From Plecoglossus altivelis (Eukaryota > Chordata > Actinopteri > Osmeriformes > Plecoglossidae), in the NCBI GenBank assembly GCA_036571765.1, contig BROE01000007.1, positions 12,204,461 through 12,268,460 on the forward strand: 64,000 nt of DNA, given 5' to 3'. The position numbers were made by a program, and so were the translations under genes. Each line of letters starts with the position of its first letter. The stretch's first letter is position 1. The notes beneath the pieces were generated by a model. That model was given only the letters and a program-made list of their open reading frames with translations, was not told the DNA's origin and ran no database searches. Positions 33,951 to 47,444 of the stretch are shown here, piece after piece.

Positions 33951-35510
33951 AGACTGTCATTTTGATCACCTAGAAACCTGGTGTCTTATCACACACAATG
34001 ATCAGACACTGGTGTGTTTCAGAGACACATGGCTTGGATTTAGGATCAAGTGTGCTTGAGTTGCGCACTGCAGTATATACAACCCCCCGCCCCTTCCCTT
34101 TATCTGTCTTGCTGATCTTGTTTGTGTGAAGAGGGACCACATTGTTAGCTTACTATGTCCTTGGTGGGAATGGCAAAACCCCAACATAAAGACCATCAAA
34201 TATGTCAATATTTCGTGTTCTTGTGTCTCACTATAACACATGGCGTCAGCCACCCAGCCCAGTGCTGCTGGGCGGCTCGTGGTAGAACCTTGGCTTCGCC
34301 TTGTTGTCGTGGTTACCCAACTGCCGCGCCACCTCAAAGGGGGCTAGAATAACGCAAACCATCTTGAACTAATTCACTGGTGGAGGATCAAGCAAGGACT
34401 AACAGAACAGATTGATTACATTGGATCAAGCAGGAATCTGCTGTGTTCAACCTGGGCTTGTCTTCTAGGCAGTAGAGCACAGCAGCCAAAGCTACAGTTT
34501 CACCCTGAACATTTAGACCAAGTGCTCTGGAGTCAACTTCACTTTTGGTTTGGACTGTAACTCCCAGCGATAGAGAAAAAAAAGGCATTTATGTCTAGAC
34601 AGATATGTTTGGTTAGTTGAGATTAAACATTTTAAGAAAAGCTGCTTAAGTCTGATATTGAATACTTTCATGGGATGATAGGAGTTCAAATGTATGTTGC
34701 CAGCGTTGCAATGCGGCAACAGTAGAAAAAAAGGTTGGTAGAAAAAACTGTTGGATATTTTTGCCTCAATGCGTGGAGGAGAATAGGTGGCGTTGGGATG
34801 TAGGTGACATGAAGGAGGGAATTTGGAATATCTTATAGACTAGGTAAGATCACTGCACACTGTGTGGGTGACTAGCTGGGCTGGAGGTTAATCAAGCAAG
34901 CCTTAACGATGCTGGTTCTTGTCTGACAGTCAGTGTGTGTTTGTGTCAAGGAAATAACAATGGGACGTGGCATCAGTTTGTCTGAGAACAATTTGAAATT
35001 CTAACTGAAGAGATGTGTGTCCAAGCACCATGGTTTCACAGTCACGCCCAAAACAAACACACTATGGAACTTGGGTGGTGTGTGTCTGTCTGTTGTGGAA
35101 ATTCACTTATACTGATTAAGGAAGATAGACTGAATGATTCTCATGCGAAGACCTCATCACTGCAAGTACAGTATGAAATCGTTCTACTAAAAAGTCTTTC
35201 TTTTTTTGTTTCTTATACTAGTCTTTGGTATTAGATATGCTAATTTGCTCAAGGTTACATATTTCTACCACTTCTGCTTTTATCTGTCTTGGCAACATGC
35301 CAGTTGCTGTCATCCCTGTCCAGAGATACACATACGATGGCAAACATGTCTGCTTCTACGAATACACGTTAATTCACTTACTTAGAGCAATAAACATTTT
35401 AATGTAATTTTCCATTACAACATGTGTGTGTGTCATAGAGGAAAACCTGATTGAGAAAGATTGAAAATCCCAGTGTTTTACCACTGTCAATCACCACGAA
35501 TATCCCCTTC
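33951..35510. other. Intergenic, nothing recognised
   Basis: Unique-looking sequence; no exon, RNA gene or named repeat that I can support. Confidence 0.5.
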
Positions 35511-35528
35511 TGTCTCTCTGTCTCTCTG

Positions 35529-35606
<78 letters not shown>
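35511..35606. repeat. TGTCTCTC then (TC)n microsatellite
   Basis: Several TGTCTCTC units pass into a pure TC array of about 55 bases. Confidence 0.96.
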
Positions 35607-35610
<4 letters not shown>

Positions 35611-38600
35611 TCTGTCTTCCACTGTTTTGATGGTTGTATTTTTCTTCACAGAAACAGATCATGAGGAAACCCCCATGTGACTCACATGGAAATATACCTG
35701 CTTGCCAAATACCTAATATTCCACATCATGTCCCTTCCGGGTTTAATTTTCATTAAGGTGTGCAATGGATGACATAGGACTGTCAGTTAGGAAAGTTTTA
35801 GAGAGAAAGGGTGTAACTGTCAGGGTAGAGTGTACATACCAGAAGGAATTGTCATTGCCACAGTGCCACTCCCCAAATATGTCCTTTTGAAGAATTCTTT
35901 ACTGGAACCTGCTTCTTGTTTCACTGTGTGATCTCTAAGGTAATTGTGATGGAATTGGTTTGTCACTGTTAACGAACTGTGTACATACGTGGGAAAAAAA
36001 CAATTCTGTGTGTTTACATCTGTATTTTTTGTTCGGGTTGGGCGTTGGGACGTCTGCACATGCTCCAGATTGTTGTCATCTGAGGTTTCGCGAGGTTAGC
36101 TCATGTGGAAAGCTGCATCCAGAGCTTGCTTCATCTCACATGGTTTCAATACGACCATCTCAGAGACCTCAGGGACTCACAGTGGGATTCCCCAGTCTCG
36201 GGCAGTGTGACTAGCAAGGGAGGGAAGCAACAAGGGAGGAGAGGAAGTAGGGTGGAGGGATGAGGGGGTGTAAATGGGTCTTCACACACCTCACTCCTGG
36301 ACTTGTCAGTTCCCTCCCTCCAGCTCCCCCCCCCCCCCCCACCCCCCCGCTTGTTTTTATTAAGACTTGCAAAATGACATGCTGACTCACGAGGTTCGTT
36401 TTTGCCTCCCGCTCCTCGGAGCCGTGGCGCTCGATGAGAGACGCTCCGCGCGTTCTCCCAACAGCCTGATCTCTCGTCTTTGTCCCGCGGAAAGGTTTGA
36501 AGACCACGGGTCTTTCTCCACTGGGGTTGTTTCCATTCAGTGTGCTGGCAGGAAGAGGACATTTGACTTGTTTGTTTTCGTTCGATACCCAGAGTAGTGG
36601 AGAGGGAGGAAGCAGGAAGGCATTGGTGAGAACTGGCATGGAATGCATCCAGTGCATACCTTTGTAAACAAAGGGCTTTTCTCTTACTAGTTAGCTGGAA
36701 GGGGCTTCTCTGTCAGGGATGCCCCCTGTGCTGGTGTCAGTTCAGGGATCTGTGGAGATCATGTGTGTTCACATGGATCCTGCAGAGAGGAGGGGCGCTG
36801 AGGGGTCAGACGGGGTCACTGACAGGCACTGCAGGAGGATGTGACTCTGCGATCCAGGCAGGTCGACAGATGCGGGCACACTGATAGCGTCTGTCAGTAG
36901 AGCTAGGGCTGGCCATTGACGAGTAATGTGGGACAGCTATAGAGGAGGCTGGCTACACAGAGCTCGCTGTGTGAGGCACCAGAGCTGCGGGGTTCACCAT
37001 GGCTAGTTTGGTCCATGTCAGGACAAGTTCCCTGCTCTGTTTTCATTCCCGCTGAGGTGGAAAGTGCTATTTGGGTTAAAATTTGGAGGGTCTTTTTTTT
37101 TAATAAATAGAGCTTTGGTTTTGTGGGAACAGACTGCAAAGCATTGTTTGACCCCAGGGAAACACTCTCATTTTCTATACGTTATTTGATTCTTTGCAAA
37201 ATATAGTCCCATGAATAATAAGCCAATGGGATTAGCTCATAACCCAAAAAGTACCCAATGAATCCTCACTTAAGGCATATCTGCTAACAAAACAGCACAG
37301 CATTCTCAAGTGGGACGTGTATTATTTCAAGGGGAAAGCATTTACTGTACACAAGAGGAAGCAGAGAGCTAAAACAAACAACAACATGCAGTTGTCTAAG
37401 AACCAGACTCCAGTACCAGCACTGAGTGGCCCAGGCTGGCCCAGCAGGGTGGCTATACGGCCGCGGTGGAGATAAGATCTGGTGCAGAGCTGCGTTCCAT
37501 AACAAACACGCACCCCGATAAAGGAGTGGGGGGTGGGGAGGGATGTTATCCCGGCGTTGCAGACATAAACACGGTCCCTCATGTGTGACGGGGGTCATTT
37601 ACATCAACCACCACTATTAGGCCTATTAGGGTTCAGTGCCTATGAATCCACAGGGCTTTCCCTGTTTGGCAGACTAGCAAGAGGGGAAAAGTACACTTCA
37701 ATTACATGTGGCTGACAGGAATGGCAACTGAGATAGCAGGAAAGTAGGAAACAGAGGTGGGGTTTCACAAAATAGCTCAGGAGACTATGTTTTACTGCTC
37801 TAAAACGGCCCCAAAGTCGGTCAGAGAGCTAGAGTTGCAAGGTCAGTCTCAGGTTCTCAGTCGTAAGTGTTGTTGTTGGTTACCGGCATTTTGGACCCAG
37901 ATCCCCTCACCTAGCTTGGCTCTGATAAGACGTCTGCTCTTACACCCTCTCTGGGTCAGATGAGTGAACAGTATACAGGTTCACTGTGATTGGGTGTCAT
38001 TGCCTCTCAGACGACGCTAGGCCGCTCAGCTTTTTATGGGCACATTTAACGGATAGGTTTGCATGCAGAGATCCCGAGGCTACGTGTGTATTCTTCCCTG
38101 ACTTATTTTAGTCTCGGCTCGTCTATCTCGGAGACTGTTTTATGTTTATGTTCAAGAAGTAAATCGCTTGGCAACGTTTTCTGAATTCCTTTATGAAGTA
38201 GTTGTTTAGGTTTAATTACTTTTGGCGGGCTACTATTATCTCGTATATATATTATTTATTTATTATTATTGTAGACACCCTAACACGTTTATGTTTTAGT
38301 TATGAAATATGCCGCTAACGCCACAGTCAGATAAACATCACTAACCTCAAAGACCTGTGCGCTTTACAGTAGCTACAGTACACTACTAGCTAGTCAGTAT
38401 CAGGGAGGTACCTAGCAAGCTCAAAACGGCTAAAAAGCAGCTTTAGAAATGCCACAGACAGACCAGGATGATAACATCTTATGCAGCTAGTGACATTTCC
38501 AGGATGGTATGTCAACACCCTGTATTTGAGTCTGTTATAGCGAGAAGCATCATAACCATGCTGTTTGTAAGCATTCTACCTACGCCCTGCCTGGACCGCA

Positions 38601-41600
38601 GAAGCGGGCTCCTTCTGGTTGGCTATAGGAATCAAATTGAACAGTAGTTGCAGGTACCTGGGTCGGATGCTGGGAGCAAAACGGAGTGTGATTGAAAAAG
38701 TATTACAATAGTCCGGCTTCATCAGTTGAGCAAAATTGCACATCGCGCCCTCTTACATATGTCCTGATGTGCTTGAAGTTATCCAGCAATGATCTAGCTA
38801 CAAGTAACAGGCCAGCTACAAGCCAGTTAGTCAAAGAACTTTCAACATATCACCATTCCCTCTTGCACCAAGTAAGTAAAATGTGAAGAGAACCCTGTTT
38901 CATTTGACATTCACCAAGTCTCTAAAGTTTGATCAAAACTTTGGCGTGGGATTCCTGGAGAGGGGTGTGGAGGGAGGTGCAATCGAATTGTAACAACAAG
39001 TGTCATCAACTCGTCAAGACACCTTCCTCCAGATACCTGCGCCTAGTCCATTATTCGAAAAGCAGGACAAGTTATTCCGCAGGCTTTTTTGCCAGTCTTT
39101 TTGTAAGTCTTTACTCATTTACAAAACACAGACACATCAGTTCTAAAACGCATGAACGCCATAAAAACTCTTCTCCACATATTAGGACGCTAAACGTTAG
39201 TTCAAAAGTTGAAACCGTAGATGCAGGTGATAATATGATGAATGTATGTAATAATCTACGGTGGCAGCTAGAACACCTTACAATTTCCCCCTAAATTGTA
39301 CCCTGTCTAGTTTGTATTATCTTTCTGTCATCAGCAAATTTCCCTTCCGAATTCCATGCTATTTGACTGTAAATATGTGAAATCCCGGCGTGTTTTTACG
39401 CATGGTTGTGAAGGAGCGGTGCAGACAGGACTGTAGGCTGGTGTGGGAAGTGAGCCTGACTGCCGACGGCAGCAGGTCATCCTTGAAGGAGCCAGCCGCC
39501 ACTTAATGAAGGCCCTCCACGCTGGCACCATTACAGGCTCAGACACAATTGAAATAATTAGAGGGGAAACTGCTCTGGAATTTCAAGGGGTCATACCATC
39601 TTGCAAGACAACGGTGTAAAAGCGTCGTTGAAACTGTTTGGTCCAGGCCTCCTTTATGTATCAAAAGGTAACGTGAGGCGATTTATGATAATGCCGAAAA
39701 TGTTCACATTACAACGTTACATACTACAAAAGGTAACAATGACGATGAAGAAAAACACTTGTAATGACACATCATGATTTTTGAATGTCACTTCTGTAAT
39801 TACAAACTTGTCTGTCTCGCTGCATCAGGGCTCTGGGAAGACTGCAGTCTCTGCGGCCTCATTACAACAAAAAAAAAAGAGACTGCAGCCATGTTTTTTT
39901 GTGGTTATGGTTTACAGATGTCACGCTGCATAGCATTTGCTCCAAGTCATTCCCCACGCTGCAGCGTCAGGGAGGGGGTTCTGTTCAGGTGCCCCAGAGA
40001 GGGAGGGGTCATACGACTGAGCAACCTCCCAGAGGTTAGGGAGAGTGGGGCGGGAAGGGGGCGGGCATCTGTGAAAGGTGAAAACACACACACTCGCACA
40101 CCTTATGAAGAGACATGTGTTCTGACAAGTACTTAACAGGTACTTTTCCACTCGTGCATGCACACACTGGGACACACACACATAAATAATTGCATACAAG
40201 ATGAGCTTAGGGAAGGTTGTGCAGGACGACCAGGGCTATTATCCTGGCCGATCCTCGCTCCGCCCCCTGACACCTGTCTTTATGTCTGCAGCGAGACAGC
40301 TGCTGGATCATACACAGTATGCTAACGACGAAGACCTCCAACTACATGTAAATCCGATGGAAATAACATCAAGCTGTCAGGCTTACGGACCCCGCCCGCC
40401 ACACATGGGCCCCCAGGCCCCAGAACTCCCTGAGACACGGCTCTGGCTCTGCTTCTGATGGATGGGAGCCTGGATCCATGGGCCGGGACCCGAGCTAGAG
40501 GGGGGCCCCGTTTACTGATGTGAAAAAGTAGTCCCATCTGCCGCAAGTCTCTCCTCGGTGTTCTTCTGAGGAGTATTTGAGAGTAAAGCGAAACGTCTCA
40601 GCATCACTTCATAGTACATGGCTTTGATTTGAAGGCTTCCTTAGGCCAGGGACCAAGCCAGAATGTGGGACTGTAAACCAATACTGGAACACAACATTGA
40701 GATGCTTGCACAATGGACATTAGGCCTCATTTTAAACACCCCCGCAGAGTAAGCTTGATTTATCAGCACCGTGTGTACGAGCGCAAGACATCATACAAGT
40801 ACGCATGTGTGCTTGGACAATGTCTAGTCATGGATGATTCTCAAGCCCAGTTCAGGTTAGGCTGGAACGTATTTATCTCTAAGCAGCAGTTGCTATTCTG
40901 AGCCTGACCCCTGCACTTTACCAGCCTTTTCTCCCATGATGGTATCAGAAACGATGGCCTGTTGCTCACTCTGTCTTTACCAAGAACTGGAAATAGCAAA
41001 CCCACTGTTGCCCCCAGTCACCGGAAACAGCCCTGATCCAATCAGCTGCACTGGTAGTTTAACTAAATGGCTTCCTAAAATGGCACAGATCATATTCTGG
41101 ATGACGTATCACCCCTTTCCGCTGGAGATCCAAGGGAAGTCGCGTTTGACGAATGGCCAGCACCTACGCTCTTATTTTAACGAGGTAATAACGACAAGCG
41201 CTTTTTTCACCTCAACTGCGGGGCAGTTCCACTTCCTTCTAAAGCAGAGGGGGGGCGGCAGCACTGCTTCTCTTCGCACGTCTGACTCTGGGGTCTGAAG
41301 CGTTCAGCCCCCCCCCCCCCCCCCCCTCGAGATCAGCTCCTCCAGCCCTCCCTGGAGCCCATAAGAGCTGTGGTCGTGTGTCCAAGCTGGATGTCGACGT
41401 CAGGCTGGAAGAATGAAGATGCTATCAGTGGGGTCTCTCTGTGCCCTCTGCTCCCTGGAAGGCTCCGGGGATCCGGTGTGGAGATACGAGCTTTGCTTCT
41501 CTGATCCCTGGAACGATATCTAGCCTAGTGGTGTAGCAGTTCATCTTATCTCTGTTTGACACGATGACTCTTGCGTGACTCTTGCGTGGATGCTGAGTGG

Positions 41601-43140
41601 AGTGCAGTGGCGGGTCATGTGGTTTGGCTGCGGTTCTTGCGCGCATGGGCTGTAAAATGTGTAGGAGGCCTCCCGCTCGCTTGGATGATGTCACTGGGGT
41701 CATGTCGGTCTGCATCGTGTACAGTTTACGTACGCTATAGAGAGTGTATATTATATTTGTCATGCCAAACAAATTGTTTTCCTACAAATGATTATTTCCA
41801 TAACCGCAACAAACAAAGGCTATCCGAAAAAGAGCATTCATCTGTCAGTCAAGCACATTCATTTATAGAGCACTATTCCATCTATGTAAATTGCGAGGTT
41901 TTCCGTTGTGTAAATTCTCCAGTTGTGTTCAGTGTTAGACATGACAACACTCATGTCTTCCATTCTACATTTCTCCTTTCCATGCAGACTAACAGTAACC
42001 AGCAGCTTTGGCAGGTCAAGAAACCCAGAACCAGAGTCTAGCTTGGGCTCTGGCTTTCGGTCATGTGGGTAATGAGTTTCTTGTGTCATGTGGCCCTGGA
42101 GTTGTGGGATGTTATGCTGTGGTGGTGGTCTGGCCTCTCAGGAGACACCTACACTGAGCCTCACCCACTCAGAGGCCTTCAGCCCTGCCAGCTCCAAACA
42201 CACTGTGGGAAAACGTCTTTGTGTTATTGTACGCGCAATGAATTGCTTGTGACGCATTTGTTTATGCGCACACTCAAATAATGGGAACATTAAATATTTG
42301 GCTCGAATGATAATAATCCATTTCCCGCCCTCAACCCAAGGAAGACTAATCATTGGGAATTAAAAAAAGCAAACAAGCTGTCGAATTACTTTATTTTGTG
42401 GATTTGATAACGATCAGTCTGCACACCCTTTTATTTGCAAACATTACCTCAGGTTTGTGTACCCTATAGGGCTCCACCAGTGTTCAGATGGAGGACACAG
42501 TTCAAAACAAAGACAAACATATTTCAGTACCACCCACTAACTTTTCTAAAGGCACACTATGATGTCTCTGCCTCTAACTCTTACTTTGATTTGTAAATTT
42601 AGCCTAAAGCTTGTTGGTTATTGAGTCTGCAGAAGATATCGTCTGCCTCATCAAACCTCGTGGAATCTCTGTATGAATTCCGGAACATTCCAGCACTAGT
42701 CTCTCAAGCCGGTGGCTGGTATTCTTCGGGGTGTTCCCATGGAACGTCGGCACATTTGGAGATCAAACACAGGAACGTGGCACTGTAAACATCCCACGTA
42801 TGTAAAGACGTCTGTCTTCACAGGACGTGATTGACAGAGGCTGGCGGTTGGCATGTAGGACCGGGGACGAGGCTCGGAGGTCAGGCCATTCATCGGCTTT
42901 CCTGTTTATGCATGGCGTGGTTTTCTTGGGCCGCGTTTGGCGGCTGGGAGGGAGACGTGTTTATAAACGACTGACTGGCAGAGGGGAGGGGAATGAGAGG
43001 CCAATGGAAAGGAGAGGAACTCCGTCGGATGAATGGGATATGTTAAGATTTGCCTGTGAGTCTCAGGGAACAGTCAAGTGTGTCGACGTGGACGTGGAGG
43101 CTGAATGGAGGCAAGTTGGAAGGAAGCCAATGACACAGAC
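35607..43140. other. Intergenic, about 7.5 kb without recognised genes
   Basis: Mostly unique sequence. C runs lie at 36326-36348 and 41308-41326, and an AT-rich TATTTATTTATTATTATT stretch at 38255-38275. Open frames are short and match no family I know. Confidence 0.5.
41308..41326. repeat. Poly-C run, 19 bases
   Basis: C homopolymer; length uncertain in assembled data. Confidence 0.93.
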
Positions 43141-43420
43141 TTAGTGGCACATGGATACTGTCGCCTCACAGCAAGAAGGTCCTGGGGCTTGATTCTTGCC
43201 AAGGACACTGTTCAGGTGGGCTGTATCCTGGGCTTTGTGGGGAGATTACGTGTTCCCGATGTGCTCACATGGGTTTTACATTGGGGCTTGCAAGAACCCC
43301 AATATACAACCATGAAGAACAGATCAGTGTCCTGTCTCAAGGCCAGGGCATGGGGTGAGCACTTGGCCCCCCTGTGGCCTTGAAATGACTGTAAACTGCT
43401 TTGGGCTTCCCTTGGGGGAA
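43141..43420 (+). mobile_element. Decayed SINE-like interspersed repeat
   Basis: Ordered matches to a repeat that is very common in fish genomes: GTGGCAC near the start, CTGTCGCCTCACAGCAAGAA, GGTCCTGGG, then TGTGGGGAGATTACGTGTTC and CTCACATGGGTTT. A TGTAAACTGCTTTGG word lies near the end. The GGTCCTGGGGCTTGATTCTT part looks like a damaged tRNA B box. The family name and exact ends cannot be given. Not coding. Confidence 0.6.
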
Positions 43421-46400
43421 GGACAGAAGGATGGGAGGAAAGCAGAAATGGAATTCCATCGGTGAGCGTTTGTTTGTTTTTGCCTTCTTCTTTAAGACAG
43501 AGAGGTAGAAATGAAGGCCTACGTGGACAGAGAGGACTAGGTGGTTTTGCAGTGTTAAGGTGGTAAGACTGGATGTTAGTTGGACAAGTTAGTTAGCAGT
43601 TAGACAGGCATGCAGTACAGCACATGTACTCTGCACTGAGTAAAAAAGTATCTGGAACTTTGTTCAGCAGATCCATATACTCTGTATGTGTAGGAGTCTG
43701 AGTGAGGCGATGAGGAACCTGGACTAAAGGTTGTAATTCTTGTACTCTCATTCTTGGACTGACTGGTCTAAAATGTTGCAATACATGATATTTTCCTACA
43801 TCTGTAATGCATCACTGTTTTGAGGTGAAATAACTCATATGGTTTGTGTATCTTTGTCATTCTTCATTCAGATCAACCCCCAACATTGGTCGGTAAATGT
43901 TGGAATAATCAACATACAGAAATCTTTGGCTGAGGTTCTGTAATGACCATAACAAGACCCTTGCTGCTTGGAGAAATATTCAGCAAAATGCACAGCTCTG
44001 ACAAAAAGTCAACTTGATTTGCCTTGGCCCTGTCCACCAAAAAGTTCCTTTAATTCTCATTTCCTTGGCTTGTCCAAGAAGGTGATAGATATATTCTAAT
44101 TTAAGCTTTGACATCTCATGGGAGGAGGAGTGTAGGATAGGGTCAGGTTAAGACATATCGCACCAGACGTTACTAATGAACAATATAGTCGAGGGATTTG
44201 CAGAGTCAGCCTGCCTCCCAGGATGTATATCATCACGTACACGCACACACAGACAGACAATCAAATGAGATTTGGAAAAAGAAGTTGAAAGTGTCAGAGA
44301 CCATCAATTCCGAGTTTTCCTCCTTTGTCTGACGCACAGAATTGTAATTGAGGGTTAGAGGGGGGGTCCTTTCATGTCTTTACATCTCTCTTGAACTTCT
44401 GCACGTGAGTGTGCAAGACAGGGCGTCAACGCTGCCGAACGCCAACATCTTTTCATGTCGAGCGTACATCACAGTGCAGTGCACGCCTTGGGGAATCTGA
44501 GGCATGTAAAACCTGTTATCTCAACATTCAAACTCAGACCACCAACACAATAAAGTATTTATATATTTAATAGCAGGCTTTTGCCTGCTTGTAAGCCTCG
44601 TTTCCTTTTTTTAATGCAGTAATGATATCCTGTTTTACACATCGCTGGCTGAATGGGACACAGGTAAGGGCTGGGTGGGTCCTTCCGTTCTGTGACATAT
44701 TTTAGTAAGTGTTTGTGGGTCTATTATTTGTGGCTTCGCGTATAAAGGAGATGAGGAATACTCTTTCAAGAGCTTCCTACTCAGACGCTACTCATAAGCA
44801 ATGGTAAAAGAAACCCAATATACTTGAGGTTCTTAGGAGCCCTGCTACATTGCAGTTGTAACGTTTTCAAAGCTTCAGTGACAACACATGCAACCACTGG
44901 GTTATCATATTACCACACTGTGTAACCTGTTTCAAGAACTGATGTTTTGCTTAATTACATTGCTTTAACATCATTCAATTACTGTCAGTTCTAATTACAG
45001 TTCTAATTCATTATAATGTCGCAAGAATACTTTTTCTGCCCTGTGCTTGCACTATGATGTGGTTCCATTCGGTTGGAATTTCCTCATTTGTTTTGTAAAC
45101 AGTAAAAGAACATAGCATTTTGAATGACTTGTGTTTAACGGGTTCTTACTGTTCCCTTTCTCAGTCAAGTCTAATTCGGCCCAGGGTTGCATGCTGTTTT
45201 AAAGCTGGTGTTGTCACCGATCATCGCAACTGCAGTGTTGACCTTGTTTTCAGCTTGACGTACAGAACAGATGTGATGTGATCGAAAGGCATGTTTTAAA
45301 TAATACTAAAAATGATTTCCCACCCCCTCAGAGTTAGCTAAGAACCCTTTTCAAACGACTTGCGAGATCTTTCCCATCCCAACGAATAAAAGAAGACACT
45401 TGTTCATGGCCTGTTTCATTGACAAACATTGAGTCTGACAAGCTGTACTGACTTATCTCTGAGATAATACATATTTGTAGCTTATTATTGTCATTCCCAG
45501 TTTACATAATATTCTCAGGATGTCATTGCAATTAGTTTATTCATTCTGACTCATTCAGAAATTGCTTTACCCAGCTTTGAAATTCCGGATGCACAGCCAA
45601 AAGCATTCGAACACTTCAGCTCAGAGGAGGAGGAGACACGCCCATTGACGTGATTTGGACAACAGAGACACAAATAAATCATTGGACAGGAAATGCGGTT
45701 GTGTTTCTCTCGATCGATCTGTCTTTCTTGATCTGATATTTCACACAGTTCTGGCCTCATTTGGAAACAGTTTCCATCTTTGTGGGGAGTTTTTTTCTTC
45801 TTCTTCGGAACAGGCGTCATCTGTTTAGTCAGCGATCTCTCTCCCTCAGGCCACATGTTGTCTGAACTTTGCTAAAGACCAAACCCGAACCGAAGAGACA
45901 GATTGAAAGAGATCTAGAGAGAGAGAGAGATAAAGATGGAGAGAGCGACAAAGAGAGAGTGGAGGTCATGTTTTGTACGAGAACATTGTGTGTCCTTTCA
46001 TTCCCCCCCCCCCTCCTCATCTTCTTCCCCCACCTGTTCTCAGGATGCTGGACAGATTCTGTGGATGTGAGCACGCTCTGTGAACCTCTGTCCGTCTTTA
46101 AGAGGACAGATGTGAAGGTCTCCTCCAAGCGTGAGATCTTTGCCTGCGGGAGAGAGGGGTAGCATCATCTCTGGCTCTTCAAAGAGGGAAGTGAATGGAG
46201 ATGAAGTCATTCGAGCTGTACAAGTCCAGATCAGACTAACGCGAAAGGGGGGGAGGAAGAAAAACAGAGCGAGCCTATTGGAGGACACAGATTTTATACC
46301 GATGTGTCCTGCATCCTCTAAATATGAGCTAATTTCCTCTTGGGCATCGTTTGGCTCCGTACCCTCCTGGCTCGAAACCAAGCATAGGGCTGAATGATAG

Positions 46401-47400
46401 GGTGCCATGAAGAAAGGGCAGATTCCCTAATGTTCTGCTTATTATTGCACCGCGGACAGGTTATCTATGCATGTTGTCTACACCTACTTCAGGCCAGTCC
46501 CCAGATGGGAGAGGAGCAGGGCAGGCATCCTTAGCTATGGTTGGCCCGCGATGAGAGACTTGCTCTGGACCAGATGGTTTCTTTAAGGCTCCCTCGCAGT
46601 GGTTCCCCCACATTGGCCCATCACGGCCTGTCTGCATGAAACCAAGAGAAGGAACGAGGCAAGGAAGAAAATTAAGAAAGAAGGAAATTAGGAAGAAAGG
46701 GAGGGAGGTATGGATGAGGAGGAGTGTACTGGAAGCTGCAGGCCATGCTAAAGCCTGTAGCCAGTGCGGTTTCTGGGTGTTGGGTGATTTTTCCAGAGCC
46801 TGTGAAGGCTCCATTGCAGCTCAGGCCATAGAGGCGTCATCTCTCTCTGACAGTTCCATTGTCGGCCGACGGAACGGATTAAGGCCTCTCTCCGCCCTGG
46901 AGGAAAGCAATCAAATTAAACAAAAAGAAACTTGTCAACAATGGTGGTTGCTCGCCTGTGTCTAATGTGTCTTACTCTCTCCCTCCTTCTCTCTCACCCT
47001 CCAACCCCCCCCCCCCCCCCATGGAATCTCCCCCACCAACAGCCTGTTACCTGACACACACTGGCCCTCAGCCACAAGATGCTGTGGGGTTTTTTTGGAA
47101 GGGGGACAATAACCGTGTTCAGGGAGAAGTATATCTCTATACGTTGGTGGGGCTGTTCTGTTACCCAGAGTCTATTACCTGGAGTTTACAGTCCGCTTTT
47201 GTTGGCCACACAATACCACTGCACATCCCTTCCTTTTACAGAACCGAGCGATTGTGTTCTAAACCGCCATTCAGCCTCCCCCGTGTGCCAGGGTTATTTC
47301 CGCTTGCGCCATATCACTTTCCAGGTTATTGATGTCTTGTTTTGTGGTAGGCTCTTTGACACAGAAGGTCATTGGTTCTTTGTAACACATCATCCTCCCT
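43421..47400. other. Intergenic, nothing recognised apart from short tracts
   Basis: GA-rich 45909-45960, a C run at 47005-47020 and a small hairpin at 44572-44589. No exon recognised. Confidence 0.5.
44572..44589. other. Perfect short hairpin, 7-base stem
   Basis: AGCAGGC, TTTT loop, GCCTGCT. It could be a chance inverted repeat. Confidence 0.6.
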
Positions 47401-47401
47401 G

Positions 47402-47444
<43 letters not shown>
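47401..47444. repeat. (GT)n microsatellite
   Basis: A 44-base GT array with one TT interruption. Confidence 0.96.
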
